NCBI GenBank assembly: GCA_964496205.1
Contig: CAZBXV010000018.1
Location: forward strand, 1 to 38,562
Direction: 5' to 3'
DNA: 38,562 nt
Source: CAYLHS01 sp964496205
GTDB taxonomy: Bacteria; Actinomycetota; Acidimicrobiia; Spongiisociales; UBA4744
Under the pieces are notes generated by a model that did not search any database, was not told the origin of the DNA, and saw nothing but the letters and a program-made list of their open reading frames with translations. This document shows, piece after piece, positions 7,392 through 15,207 of this stretch. Each line of letters begins with the position of its first letter. The stretch's first letter is position 1. The position numbers were made by a program, and so were the translations under genes.

Positions 7392-8702
7392 ATGCGCCGC
7401 CTCCTGATGCTGTCTGCCGTCGTGTTGCTGGCCACCTCCTGCGTCTCGGTGGTGGACACGACCACAACTCAGGTGACGCTGCCGGCGGCTACTCAAACGG
7501 TCCCGACCACGTCGAGCACAACGCTGCCCTCTTCTACGACCACGACCGATTCCGAAGGGTCGATCCGGCAACAGGTCGACGAACTGATCACCCAGACAGA
7601 GCAGGTTCGCGAACTCACTTTTCTCGAACCTCCGACGGTCACCATCGTCGATGATCAGGAGCTTGCCGACAAGGTCCGGCAGCTCATCTCCGAAGACATC
7701 GATCTCGACCAGGTGGCTACAGACACCGCGCTCGAGGAACTGCTTGGGCTCGTGCCCGACGGGACCGACCTGGTTGCCCTCTATGAAGCGCTGTACGGGG
7801 AGCAGGTGCTCGGCTTCTATGACGGTGAAACCAAGGAGCTCGTGGTGCCTTCGACAGGTGGGCAGCTCAGCGAATTGCAGAAGGTCACCCTCGTTCACGA
7901 GCTGACACATGCACTGACGGATCAGCACTACTCGTTCACGGATCTGACCGATCGTCTCGACCAGGATGAACGCTACGACGCATTGTCGGCGCTTCAAGCG
8001 GTGGCCGAGGGCGACGCCACGCTCACCGAACTCCACTATGTCGCTGGATTGTCTTCGGATGAGAAGTCGGCGGTGATTGCCGGCTCACTCGGTCAGGACA
8101 CGTCGGTGTACGACTCCGCACCGCGGTTCATCCAGGACCTCCTCGTGTACCCCTACAGCGCCGGCCTTTCCTTACTCGAGACACTTTGGACACCGCAGGA
8201 AGGGTTCCTGAACATAGACGAGGCCTACCTCGATCCGCCGGCGACCACCGAACAGGTATTGCATCCCGAGAAGTACGCGAGTCGTGAACCCGCCATACCT
8301 GTTGAGCTGCCGGAGACGCCGGTCGACGGGTATGAAACCGTTGAGGAGTCCACCTGGGGTGAGCTGCTGTTCGATGTCACGCTCAGCCAGGTGCTCGGCC
8401 GTACCGCAGCCGACACGGCGGCGAGCGGCTGGGGAGGTGACCACTATCGGATCCTGTGGAACGGGAGCGACGTCGTCCTGGTGCTCGAGTACGTCGGCGA
8501 CAGTGAACTGGACGCCGAAGAAATGACGACAGCTCTGAACGACTTCGTTGTTCAAGGCATGGGTCTCGCTGCCGGCAAGGACTCCGAGTTCGGAGGCGAT
8601 GGGTACGCGCTCATTACTCGAAACGGTGACAAGGTTCTGTTCATCGCCGCCGATACGGCCGACGCCGGTCGAGCCGCACGCTCCGCGTTCCCGGACTTCT
8701 GA
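7392..8702 (+). CDS. Zincin-like lipoprotein with HExxH motif
   Basis: A 436-residue exported lipoprotein. A positively charged start and hydrophobic stretch end in LLATSC, a lipobox with Cys17 as the lipidated residue. A Thr-rich linker (about residues 22-55) follows. The globular part contains HELTH at residues 169-173 in LVHELTHALTDQHY, and a glutamate at 206 in VAEGDAT, the spacing expected of a gluzincin-type zinc site (two His plus a downstream Glu). It is therefore probably a surface-anchored metallopeptidase or a zincin-fold protein; the substrate is unknown. The gene ends in TGATG, sharing one base with the rsmI start. The start is the ATG at 7392, which lacks a Shine-Dalgarno site. 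Confidence 0.8.
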   Translation: MRRLLMLSAVVLLATSCVSVVDTTTTQVTLPAATQTVPTTSSTTLPSSTTTTDSEGSIRQQVDELITQTEQVRELTFLEPPTVTIVDDQELADKVRQLISEDIDLDQVATDTALEELLGLVPDGTDLVALYEALYGEQVLGFYDGETKELVVPSTGGQLSELQKVTLVHELTHALTDQHYSFTDLTDRLDQDERYDALSALQAVAEGDATLTELHYVAGLSSDEKSAVIAGSLGQDTSVYDSAPRFIQDLLVYPYSAGLSLLETLWTPQEGFLNIDEAYLDPPATTEQVLHPEKYASREPAIPVELPETPVDGYETVEESTWGELLFDVTLSQVLGRTAADTAASGWGGDHYRILWNGSDVVLVLEYVGDSELDAEEMTTALNDFVVQGMGLAAGKDSEFGGDGYALITRNGDKVLFIAADTADAGRAARSAFPDF

Positions 8703-9517
8703 TGCCCCTGATCGTGTGCGGGACGCCGATCGGGAATCTCGACGACGCCGCCCCGCGGCTCGTCGAAGCGCTTTGCTCCTGTGACGTCGTTTTCGCTGAA
8801 GACACGAGACGCACACGCGTCATGCTCGATCGGTTTGGTGTCGACGTGCCGCTGCGCTCGTTCTTTGCTGGAAACGAGGAGAAGCGTGCCGGTGAACTCG
8901 AGGAGCGGCTTCGAGCGGGAGAGACCGTGGGCCTCGTTACCGATGCGGGCATGCCGTCGATCTCCGATCCGGGCCTGACCGCGGTCGGGGCTGCACGAGC
9001 CGCTGGAGCCGACATCACCGTCATTCCCGGACCGAGCGCCGTGACTGCCGCTCTGGCGGTGTCCGGACTTCCGTCCGAGAGGTTCGTTTTCGAAGGTTTC
9101 CTGCCTCGCAGCGGCTCAGAGAGAAGCCGCCGGCTGGGTGAGATCGCAGAGGAAACGAGGACCGTCGTGTTCTTCGCTTCTCCACGGCGAGTTGGCGGCG
9201 ATCTGCGAGCACTCGCCGACCGGGCAGACGACCGACGAGTCGTGTGTGTCGCCAGAGAACTGACCAAACTCCACGAGGAACTCTGGTGGGGAACGCTGAG
9301 TGAAGCGGCTGAACACTTCACGGGGGACCAGCGGGGTGAGTTCACGGTTGTGATGTCCGGGGCATCCCCCCGTCCGCCCGACTTGCAGTCGGCGCTGAAA
9401 CAGGTACACACCCTCGTGGGCGAGGGCGAATCCATGTCAGCGGCCGTGCGGATTGCTGCCGAGCGATCGGGGGTGCCGAGACGGATCCTCTATGAGATGG
9501 TGCTCAAAGAGGCGTAG
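8702..9517 (+). CDS. rsmI: 16S rRNA (cytidine-1402-2'-O)-methyltransferase RsmI
   Basis: A 271-residue tetrapyrrole-methylase-fold protein. The order of motifs matches RsmI: CGTPIGNLDD at the N-terminus, FAEDTRRTRVMLDRFG, VTDAGMPSISDPG, VIPGPSAVTAAL, FEGFLPRSGSER and VVFFASPRR, with a short C-terminal helical region. RsmI methylates the ribose of C1402 in 16S rRNA, in the decoding centre, using SAM. The ATG shares one base with the preceding stop (TGATG), so translation is probably coupled to the lipoprotein gene. In many actinobacteria rsmI neighbours metG, tatD and rsmA; here metG is absent and an abrB-like gene lies between rsmI and tatD. Confidence 0.95.
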   Translation: MPLIVCGTPIGNLDDAAPRLVEALCSCDVVFAEDTRRTRVMLDRFGVDVPLRSFFAGNEEKRAGELEERLRAGETVGLVTDAGMPSISDPGLTAVGAARAAGADITVIPGPSAVTAALAVSGLPSERFVFEGFLPRSGSERSRRLGEIAEETRTVVFFASPRRVGGDLRALADRADDRRVVCVARELTKLHEELWWGTLSEAAEHFTGDQRGEFTVVMSGASPRPPDLQSALKQVHTLVGEGESMSAAVRIAAERSGVPRRILYEMVLKEA

Positions 9518-9523
9518 TGACAG

Positions 9524-9757
9524 CTAGTGAATCGCCTTTCGACAGGAGGCGCAGACGCCCCTTCCCTTGAACGGCGTTACGTCCTTGGTTGAACCACAAA
9601 ACGTGCACGTCGCCTCCAGTTTGCGAATCACGATCGAGTCGCCGTCGACGCCGATGATCAGCTGATCGCCTTCATGGATGTTGAACATCCGCCGGGTTTC
9701 GGCAGGGATGACCACGCGTCCAAGGTCATCGATCTTGCGTGCGATACCTGTATCCAT
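9524..9757 (-). CDS. AbrB/SpoVT-type regulator with C-terminal zinc ribbon
   Basis: A 77-residue protein with start at 9757, chosen because GGAGG sits 6 nt upstream of that ATG; two upstream in-frame ATGs lack such a site. Residues 1-50 are an AbrB swapped-hairpin DNA-binding domain (TGIARKIDDLGRVVIPAE, then MFNIHEGDQLIIGVDGDSIV). Residues about 53-75 are a zinc ribbon with paired CxxC motifs (CTFCG and CASCR). The same arrangement occurs in clostridial AbrB-like transition-state regulators, which bind DNA as dimers or tetramers. It converges on rsmI with only 6 nt between stops and is divergent from tatD. Targets unknown. Confidence 0.88.
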   Translation of the reverse strand: MDTGIARKIDDLGRVVIPAETRRMFNIHEGDQLIIGVDGDSIVIRKLEATCTFCGSTKDVTPFKGRGVCASCRKAIH

Positions 9758-9830
9758 ATACAGCCTCCGTAGATCGGACATTGCCCCACCTGTCCTGGAC
9801 GGTGCGTAAGCCACATCCTACCGGACTCCC

Positions 9831-9858
9831 TTGGGATACTGGGTGGATCTCCTACGAT
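9831..9858 (+). promoter_or_regulatory. Putative promoter of the tatD-rsmA-ispE run
   Basis: TTGGGA (9831-9836), a 16-nt spacer and TACGAT (9853-9858) lie 11 nt before the tatD ATG at 9870. The leader would be only a few nucleotides, and no clear Shine-Dalgarno sequence is present. Confidence 0.4.
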
Positions 9859-9869
9859 CGTTTCAGAAA

Positions 9870-10607
9870 ATGTGGGTTGATCCGCACTGCCATCTACAAC
9901 TGTCGGAAGAGGCGCCATCCGATCTGCTGTCGCGCGCCTTGGACGTCGACTGGGTCGTGGTGCCCGGCATCGATCTGGAAACGAGCAGGCAGGCGCTCGA
10001 CTTGGCCGACGGGAGCAGGGTTTTCGCCGCCGTCGGGGTCCATCCTCACGAGGCGACCAAGTGGCCTCGTGAACGAGATGAGATCGCGCGGATGGCCGCG
10101 CCGGCCGTTGCCATCGGCGAGATCGGCCTCGACTACTACCGGGACCTGTCACCGCGCGACGAGCAGCGTTTGGCGTTCAGGGAGCAGCTTCGCCTGGCGA
10201 CCGACACCGGACTGCCGGCCGTCGTCCACTGCCGTGACGCCTTCTCGGACCTCTACGACATCGTTGTCGAAACGGGGACGGCCGACCGAGTTGTCCTGCA
10301 CTGCTGGACGGGAGGGCCGCGCTGGACAAAACGGTTCCTGGAACTTGGTGTCGTGTTTTCCTTCGCCGGGCCTGTCGCGTTCGAAACCGGCGACACGGTT
10401 CGTCGTGGTGCAGCCCTCGTCCCCCCGGAACGAGCCACTGTTGAGACCGACACCCCGTATCTGTCACCGCCCCCGTTCCGTGGTGAGCCCAACGAGCCTG
10501 CACGGGTAGCACTCGTTGGCGAGGCGCTCGGCCGGGTCTGGGGGATCGCGGTCGACGAGGTCGCCAGGATCACTTCCTCGAACGCGTCGCGCATCTACCG
10601 GTCATGA
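9870..10607 (+). CDS. tatD: TatD-family metal-dependent deoxyribonuclease
   Basis: A 245-residue TIM-barrel hydrolase. Metal-binding and family motifs are all visible: DPHCHL at the N-terminus, GVHPHE, GEIGLDYYRD, VVHCRDA, LHCWTGG and VETDTPYLSPPPFRGEPNEP. TatD proteins are cytoplasmic Mg-dependent 3'-5' nucleases implicated in DNA repair or turnover. The ATG at 9870 is chosen because the protein then begins directly with the first metal motif. The stop overlaps the rsmA start (ATGA at 10604-10607), so the two are translationally coupled. The tatD-rsmA pairing is common in Gram-positive bacteria. Confidence 0.93.
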   Translation: MWVDPHCHLQLSEEAPSDLLSRALDVDWVVVPGIDLETSRQALDLADGSRVFAAVGVHPHEATKWPRERDEIARMAAPAVAIGEIGLDYYRDLSPRDEQRLAFREQLRLATDTGLPAVVHCRDAFSDLYDIVVETGTADRVVLHCWTGGPRWTKRFLELGVVFSFAGPVAFETGDTVRRGAALVPPERATVETDTPYLSPPPFRGEPNEPARVALVGEALGRVWGIAVDEVARITSSNASRIYRS

Positions 10608-11395
10608 CACAGACCCCGGCCTCGATCCGACACATGCTGCGAGTCCATGGAGTCGCAGCCCGGAAACGTCTCGGTCAGCACTTTCTCGCAGACCCCAACA
10701 TCATCGCCAAGATGGTGGCGACAGCCGGGGTTTCCGAAGGGGACAGAGTCGTCGAAGTCGGAGCCGGCACAGGGGCGTTGACGAGCGCGCTGGCCGACAC
10801 CGGCGCGCTCGTTGTCGCCTATGAGATCGACCAGGGGATGAAGCCCATCCTCGATGATGTGTTGGGTGGCCGCGAGAACGTCGAGGTTCGATTCGAAGAC
10901 GCGTCGGTGGCGCTTCCGGGGGGACTCGGGTCGGGGAAGTGGCGAATGGTGTCGAACCTCCCCTACAACGTCGGAACGCGGATCGTCCTCTCTCTGCTTC
11001 GGGGAGCACCCCAAGTGACGGATCTGACGGTCATGATCCAGCAGGAGGTTGCCGACCGGCTGGTTGCCCGTCCTGGTTCGCCGTCATACGGGCTGCCGTC
11101 CATCGTCGTCGCCCTGACCGGTCGTGCCCGACGTGCCTTCACCGTTCCGCCACAGGTATTCGTTCCACCGCCCAAGGTGTCCTCGGCTGTCGTCGTTGTC
11201 GAGCGACACGAAGCGCCGGAACACGTCGGCGAGGTGATAGATCTGGCCGCGGAGCTGTTCCAGCAACGAAGGAAGATGTTGCGGTCACGCATCGATCCCG
11301 CCATTCTCGATCGGGTTGGCATCGAGCCGAACGCCCGGCCCGAGGATGTCGACCCTCAGAAGTACATTGACATGTGGGAGGCGATGCATGGCTGA
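10604..11395 (+). CDS. rsmA: 16S rRNA dimethyladenosine transferase RsmA (KsgA)
   Basis: A 263-residue SAM-dependent methyltransferase. After the RKRLGQHFLAD signature (about residues 20-30) come the SAM-binding loop VEVGAGTGALT at 50-60 and the catalytic SNLPYNVGT motif around residue 118, followed by FVPPPKVSSAVV. It dimethylates two adjacent adenines near the 3' end of 16S rRNA, a late step of 30S assembly. The start overlaps tatD by ATGA, and its end overlaps ispE by 8 nt. Confidence 0.95.
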   Translation: MTQTPASIRHMLRVHGVAARKRLGQHFLADPNIIAKMVATAGVSEGDRVVEVGAGTGALTSALADTGALVVAYEIDQGMKPILDDVLGGRENVEVRFEDASVALPGGLGSGKWRMVSNLPYNVGTRIVLSLLRGAPQVTDLTVMIQQEVADRLVARPGSPSYGLPSIVVALTGRARRAFTVPPQVFVPPPKVSSAVVVVERHEAPEHVGEVIDLAAELFQQRRKMLRSRIDPAILDRVGIEPNARPEDVDPQKYIDMWEAMHG

Positions 11396-12227
11396 GCGAG
11401 CGATTGCTCCTGCGAAGGTCAATCTCGATCTCCGCGTCCTCGGGCATGAACGCGACGGATACCATCGCCTCCGGTCGCTGGCTCAAGCGATCGATCGCTA
11501 TGACACGCTCGATGTCGAACCCGCCGACGAGGACGCCCTGGCCGTCGACGGTGAGGAGATAGAAGGCCCCAATCTCGTGTGGAAAGCCATTGGGATGCTG
11601 CGTCACCGTTCAGGGAACACCATGCCGCTCGCGTGCACGCTCCACAAGGCGATCCCGGTCGCGGCGGGTCTTGGTGGAGGCAGTGCCGATGCCGCCGCGG
11701 CGCTCCTGGCAGCGTCGAGAATCATTGGGGGAGCGCCGCCTGCCCACGACGCGGTTGCGATCGGTGCCGACGTACCGTTCTTCTTCCGAGGCGGTCTTGC
11801 CATGATGGAAGGGAGGGGTGAGCGTCTCACAGCACTTCCGTTCGTTTCCGACTACGCCCTCGCCGTCGTGACGCCCGGATTCCGACTGTCGACCACCGAC
11901 GTGTTTCGCACGTGGGACCGACTCCCGGAGAGGCAGGCACGATCGGTTTCCTCCGGTTCCGTCCCACCTTCGCTCAGAGAGTACGCACCGCTTCGAAACG
12001 AGCTTGAACCTGCTGCGCGACTCGTTGCCCCGGATCTGGGCGACTGGGTGACGGAGCTGGAAACCCGGTGGGGAAGGCCGGCGTTGCTGACCGGGAGCGG
12101 GCCCACCCTGTTCGGATTCTTTCTCGACGTCGACGAGGCGGCTTCGGCGATCGAAGGGGTGCCAGGCAGGGCTGCGTTCGCGGCGGTGCCGGTCCCGTAT
12201 GGAGTTCGTCTGGATGAGCAGTTGTAG
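11388..12227 (+). CDS. ispE: 4-diphosphocytidyl-2-C-methyl-D-erythritol kinase IspE
   Basis: A 279-residue GHMP kinase. APAKVNLDLRV with K10 at the N-terminus, the ATP loop PVAAGLGGGSADAAA (about residues 88-102) and GADVPFFF are the diagnostic motifs; LLTGSGPTLFGFF is the C-terminal GHMP motif. IspE phosphorylates CDP-methylerythritol in the MEP route to isopentenyl diphosphate, so the organism makes isoprenoids by MEP. The start at 11388 is preceded by GGGAGG and lies inside the last codons of rsmA. A tRNA-Gln gene begins 24 nt after its stop. Confidence 0.94.
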   Translation: MAERAIAPAKVNLDLRVLGHERDGYHRLRSLAQAIDRYDTLDVEPADEDALAVDGEEIEGPNLVWKAIGMLRHRSGNTMPLACTLHKAIPVAAGLGGGSADAAAALLAASRIIGGAPPAHDAVAIGADVPFFFRGGLAMMEGRGERLTALPFVSDYALAVVTPGFRLSTTDVFRTWDRLPERQARSVSSGSVPPSLREYAPLRNELEPAARLVAPDLGDWVTELETRWGRPALLTGSGPTLFGFFLDVDEAASAIEGVPGRAAFAAVPVPYGVRLDEQL

Positions 12228-12251
12228 ACTCGACGCCGCCCGAGACCCCAG

Positions 12252-12322
12252 TGGGGGGTGGTGTAATGGCAGCACTACGGGTTTTGGTCCCGTCAGTAGG
12301 GGTTCGAGTCCCTTCCCCCCAG
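12252..12322 (+). tRNA. tRNA-Gln (anticodon TTG)
   Basis: A 71-nt cloverleaf: acceptor TGGGGGG pairs with CCCCCCA, the anticodon stem ACGGG/CCCGT encloses the loop TTTTGGT giving anticodon TTG, and the T-arm is AGGGG-TTCGAGT-CCCTT. The U1-A72 pair and G73 discriminator are the usual tRNA-Gln identity elements. CCA is not encoded. It lies between ispE and glmU on the same strand, only 17 nt before the glmU start, so it may be excised from a longer transcript. Confidence 0.95.
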
Positions 12323-12339
12323 CGACCAAGGAGGGCCGA

Positions 12340-13713
12340 ATGGCCGTGAGAGCAGTGATACTCGCCGCGGGTGCAGGAACCCGCATGAAGTCCGAACTCC
12401 CGAAGGTACTCCACCGCGTCGCCGGCCGTCCGATGATCTCCTGGGCGCTCGCTGCGGTGAGAGCCCTGGACCCCGAACAGATCGTCGTTGTGATAGGCGC
12501 AAGAGGCGATCAGGTTCGCCCGTTCTTGGGTGATGACGTCGATGTTGTCGTTCAGGAGCAACAGCTCGGTACCGGACATGCGACCGGGGTCGCTCTGGAA
12601 GCCATCGCAGGCGACGAGGGCGACTCGATCCTGGTGACGCCCGGTGACGTGCCGATGCTGGTTTCGTCCACGCTTGAAGCACTTATCGGACTCCATACGC
12701 GCACCGGTGCTGCGGTCTCGGTGATGACCGCAGAGGTGGATGATCCCTTCGGGTATGGCCGGGTCACGAGGGACGGATGGGATCGAGTCGTCGGCATCAT
12801 CGAACACGTGGACGCAAGCCCGTCGCAACGTCAGATCAAGGAGGTCAATGGCGGCGTGTACGTGTTCAACGCGGGACTGCTTGCAGAGGCCCTCCCGAAG
12901 GTCCAGCCCAACAACGTTCAGAGCGAGTACTACCTGACGGACGTCATTGAGATCCTCGGTAGGGCCGGTCAGCCGCTCCATGCCCTGAAGACCGATCCTA
13001 CGGAGATCGCCGGTGTGAACGGCCTCTCTCAGCTATCACAGGTGGAGTCGCTGATGCGCACTCGACTGAACGAGGAGTTCATGGCCGAGGGTGTCACGAT
13101 GCTCGATCCGGATCGTGTGTATCTCGATGCCGGCGTTCAAATCGGGGCGGGTGCCACGTTGATGCCGGGTGTACACCTGCGAGGAGCGACGCGTGTCGCC
13201 TCTGGGGCGACCGTGGGTCCGGATGTGATGGCGGTCGATTCGACGATCGGACCGGATGCCCATGTCTGGTATTCGGTGCTGAGAGGTGCCGATGTCGGCG
13301 AGTCTGTGGAAGTCGGCCCATACGCCTCACTTCGTCCTGGAACGGTGCTCCGCAAGGGGAGCAAGGTCGGGACATTTGTCGAAACGAAGAAGTCGACGAT
13401 CGGAGAGGGCTCCAAAGTGCCACATCTCAGCTATGTGGGAGATGCCACGATCGGAGAAAACGTCAACATCGGTGCGGGCACGATCACCTGCAACTACGAC
13501 GGCGTCGCGAAGTACGAGACCGTTATAGGCGACAGGGCGTTCATAGGATCGGACACGATGCTCGTCGCTCCTGTGACCATCGGGACAGATGCCGTTACCG
13601 GCGCAGGTTCGACGATCACGAAGAATGTCAGCCCGGGAGCACTCGCCGTGGAGCGCTCTGTGCAGAAGGAAATCCCCGACTACGCTGCCAGACGGCGTCG
13701 GAAAGAGACCTGA
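12340..13713 (+). CDS. glmU: Bifunctional UDP-GlcNAc pyrophosphorylase/glucosamine-1-phosphate acetyltransferase GlmU
   Basis: A 457-residue two-domain enzyme. The N-terminal uridyltransferase has AVILAAGAGTRMKS and KVLHRVAGRPM, then QEQQLGTGHA near residue 75 and VNGGVYVFN. From about residue 250 a left-handed beta helix of hexapeptide repeats forms the acetyltransferase (KVPHLSYVGDATIGENVN, NIGAGTITCNYDG, FIGSDTMLVAPV). It makes UDP-N-acetylglucosamine for peptidoglycan in the cytoplasm. AAGGAGG precedes the ATG at 12340. It is followed one base after its stop by prs, a conserved actinobacterial pairing. Confidence 0.96.
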   Translation: MAVRAVILAAGAGTRMKSELPKVLHRVAGRPMISWALAAVRALDPEQIVVVIGARGDQVRPFLGDDVDVVVQEQQLGTGHATGVALEAIAGDEGDSILVTPGDVPMLVSSTLEALIGLHTRTGAAVSVMTAEVDDPFGYGRVTRDGWDRVVGIIEHVDASPSQRQIKEVNGGVYVFNAGLLAEALPKVQPNNVQSEYYLTDVIEILGRAGQPLHALKTDPTEIAGVNGLSQLSQVESLMRTRLNEEFMAEGVTMLDPDRVYLDAGVQIGAGATLMPGVHLRGATRVASGATVGPDVMAVDSTIGPDAHVWYSVLRGADVGESVEVGPYASLRPGTVLRKGSKVGTFVETKKSTIGEGSKVPHLSYVGDATIGENVNIGAGTITCNYDGVAKYETVIGDRAFIGSDTMLVAPVTIGTDAVTGAGSTITKNVSPGALAVERSVQKEIPDYAARRRRKET

Positions 13714-13714
13714 A

Positions 13715-14686
13715 TTGGAGATCTCCGCTCACAAACGGCTCATGCTGTTCTCGGGCAGTGCCAATCCCGGCTTCGCCGACGAGATCGCCGACGTGATGAA
13801 TGTCAAGCAGGGTGGACTCGAACGGTCCGTGTTCGCGAGCGGTGATATCTATGTGCGGCCGACCGAGAGCGTACGCGGTGCCGACTGCTTCGTGATCCAA
13901 AGCCACTCGCGTCCGATCAACTACCACATCATGGAACAGCTGCTCATCATCGACGCTCTGCGTCGGGCATCTGCCAAGCGGATCACCGCCGTGATGCCGT
14001 TCTTCGGATACTCCCGACAGGACAAGAAAGGGTTGCCACGAGAGGCCATCTCGGCACGACTCATGGTTGACATGTTCGCGGCGGCAGGGGCGGACAGGCT
14101 TGTGTCGATCGACCTTCACAGCGGACAGATTCAGGGGTTCACCTCGAAGCCGTTCGATCACCTGACAGCGCTCCCGATCTTCGTCGACTACCTGGAGAAG
14201 ACGCTCGACGGACCGACGACGATCGTTTCTCCGGACGCCGGTGGTGTGAAGAGGGCCGAACGCTACGCACGGCATCTGGGTGCCTATGTCGGTTTCGTTC
14301 ACAAGCGGAGAGAAGCAGACAAGCGAAACGTCTCCGAAGCACTAGCAATGATCGGGAAGGTTCGAGGCCGTCACGCGATCATCGTGGACGACATCATCGA
14401 CACCGCCGGAACGGCGGTCAGTGCAGCCAACCTGATGGTCGAGCAAGGAGCGGCGTCGGTTCGCGTTGTCGCAACTCACGGGGTCCTTTCACCTCCGGCG
14501 ATCGAGCGTCTCAAGAACTCCGAGATCAAGGAAGTCCTGATCGCCAATACACTGCCGATGCCTGACGCGGCGAGCGGGTTCTCGAAGCTCAAGGTGTTGT
14601 CTGTGGCCCCGCTGTTCGCCAGAACGCTCGGGGCCATCTTCGCCGACGAGAGTGTGTCCGAGATCTTCCTTGGGGAGAACCTGTAG
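13715..14686 (+). CDS. prs: Ribose-phosphate pyrophosphokinase (PRPP synthetase)
   Basis: A 323-residue protein with a TTG start at 13715, one base after the glmU stop; an ATG 9 codons later would cut into the conserved N-terminal LFSGSANPGFADEIA. Signatures are SVRGADCFVIQSHS, AVMPFFGYSRQDKK, VSIDLHSGQIQGF, the SPDAGGVKRAERYA segment and the PRPP-binding loop VDDIIDTAGTAV. It makes PRPP from ribose-5-phosphate and ATP for nucleotide, His and Trp synthesis. A terminator hairpin follows directly. One substitution is noticeable: the usual FSDGEI segment reads FASGDI, a small change in the flexible region. Confidence 0.95.
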   Translation: MEISAHKRLMLFSGSANPGFADEIADVMNVKQGGLERSVFASGDIYVRPTESVRGADCFVIQSHSRPINYHIMEQLLIIDALRRASAKRITAVMPFFGYSRQDKKGLPREAISARLMVDMFAAAGADRLVSIDLHSGQIQGFTSKPFDHLTALPIFVDYLEKTLDGPTTIVSPDAGGVKRAERYARHLGAYVGFVHKRREADKRNVSEALAMIGKVRGRHAIIVDDIIDTAGTAVSAANLMVEQGAASVRVVATHGVLSPPAIERLKNSEIKEVLIANTLPMPDAASGFSKLKVLSVAPLFARTLGAIFADESVSEIFLGENL

Positions 14687-14689
14687 CGG

Positions 14690-14712
14690 GGCTCGCTTTG
14701 CGAGCCAGTTTT
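14690..14712 (+). terminator. Rho-independent-like terminator after prs
   Basis: GGCTCGC-TTT-GCGAGCC, a perfect 7-bp GC-rich stem with a 3-nt loop, starts 4 nt after the prs stop and is followed by AGTTTT. Confidence 0.7.
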
Positions 14713-14738
14713 CAGCCCTCAGACTTCAGTCCTCGGTT
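14711..14738 (+). repeat. Heptad repeat block, plus orientation
   Basis: Four consecutive 7-mers read TTCAGCC, CTCAGAC, TTCAGTC and CTCGGTT, variants of TTCAGTC. The block follows the prs terminator. A matching block in opposite orientation lies at 14770-14790 and another at 35867-35887. Confidence 0.5.
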
Positions 14739-14769
14739 GCGCGCCTGACGTGTGTGGTAGCGAAGGTGT

Positions 14770-14790
14770 CCCTGAAGACTGACGACTGAA
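14770..14790 (-). repeat. Heptad repeat block, minus orientation, next to the yjbQ promoter
   Basis: Read on the plus strand as CCCTGAA, GACTGAC, GACTGAA; on the minus strand these are TTCAGTC, GTCAGTC, TTCAGGG. The block directly abuts the putative -10 hexamer of yjbQ at 14791 and forms an inverted pair with the block at 14711-14738. Confidence 0.5.
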
Positions 14791-14796
14791 TAGCCT
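14791..14796 (+). promoter_or_regulatory. Putative -10 element, leaderless yjbQ
   Basis: TAGCCT is followed by 7 nt and the ATG at 14804; there is no Shine-Dalgarno site. No good -35 is visible because the heptad repeats occupy that position. Confidence 0.35.
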
Positions 14797-14803
14797 TTGC
14801 CCC

Positions 14804-15205
14804 ATGGACACGATCATCCTCCAGCTGACAACCCAACGAGGCGTGTACGACCTGACCGCAGAAGCGGCAGCATTCGTTCGAGAGCGAGGTGATGGGTTGC
14901 TTTCGGTGTTTGCCGAGCATGCCACTGTGGGCCTGGCGCTCATCGAAACCGGAGCGGGCAGCGATCTCGACCTGATAGACACGGTCGATCGTCTGCTTCC
15001 CAGGGAGGACAGGTACTGGCGTCATGCTCATGGAAGCCGAGGCCACGGCGCCGACCACGTGATGCCGGCCTTCGTTGCTCCGAGCATCGTGGTGCCGGTC
15101 GTGGGCGGCCGCATGACGCTCGGGACATGGCAGTCGATCGTTCTCGTCGATCCAAACGGTGACAATCCGAATCGGAGGGTCCGACTCTCGTTCCTGCCGG
15201 GATAG
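14804..15205 (+). CDS. yjbQ: YjbQ/UPF0047 family protein
   Basis: A 133-residue protein of the YjbQ family. Recognisable parts are TTQRGVYDLTAEAAAFV, VFAEHATVGLALIE, a DRYWRHAHGSRGHGADH stretch with several histidines, and VVPVVGGRMTLGTWQSIVLVD. Escherichia coli YjbQ has weak thiamine-phosphate synthase activity, but the physiological role of the family is unsettled. The segment usually written NADAHLRASLLGPS reads GADHVMPAFVAPS here, a conservative divergence that keeps the histidine. The gene stands alone between the prs terminator and the convergent LysM gene. The ATG at 14804 has no ribosome site but follows a TAGCCT hexamer by 7 nt. Confidence 0.85.
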   Translation: MDTIILQLTTQRGVYDLTAEAAAFVRERGDGLLSVFAEHATVGLALIETGAGSDLDLIDTVDRLLPREDRYWRHAHGSRGHGADHVMPAFVAPSIVVPVVGGRMTLGTWQSIVLVDPNGDNPNRRVRLSFLPG

Positions 15206-15207
15206 CC

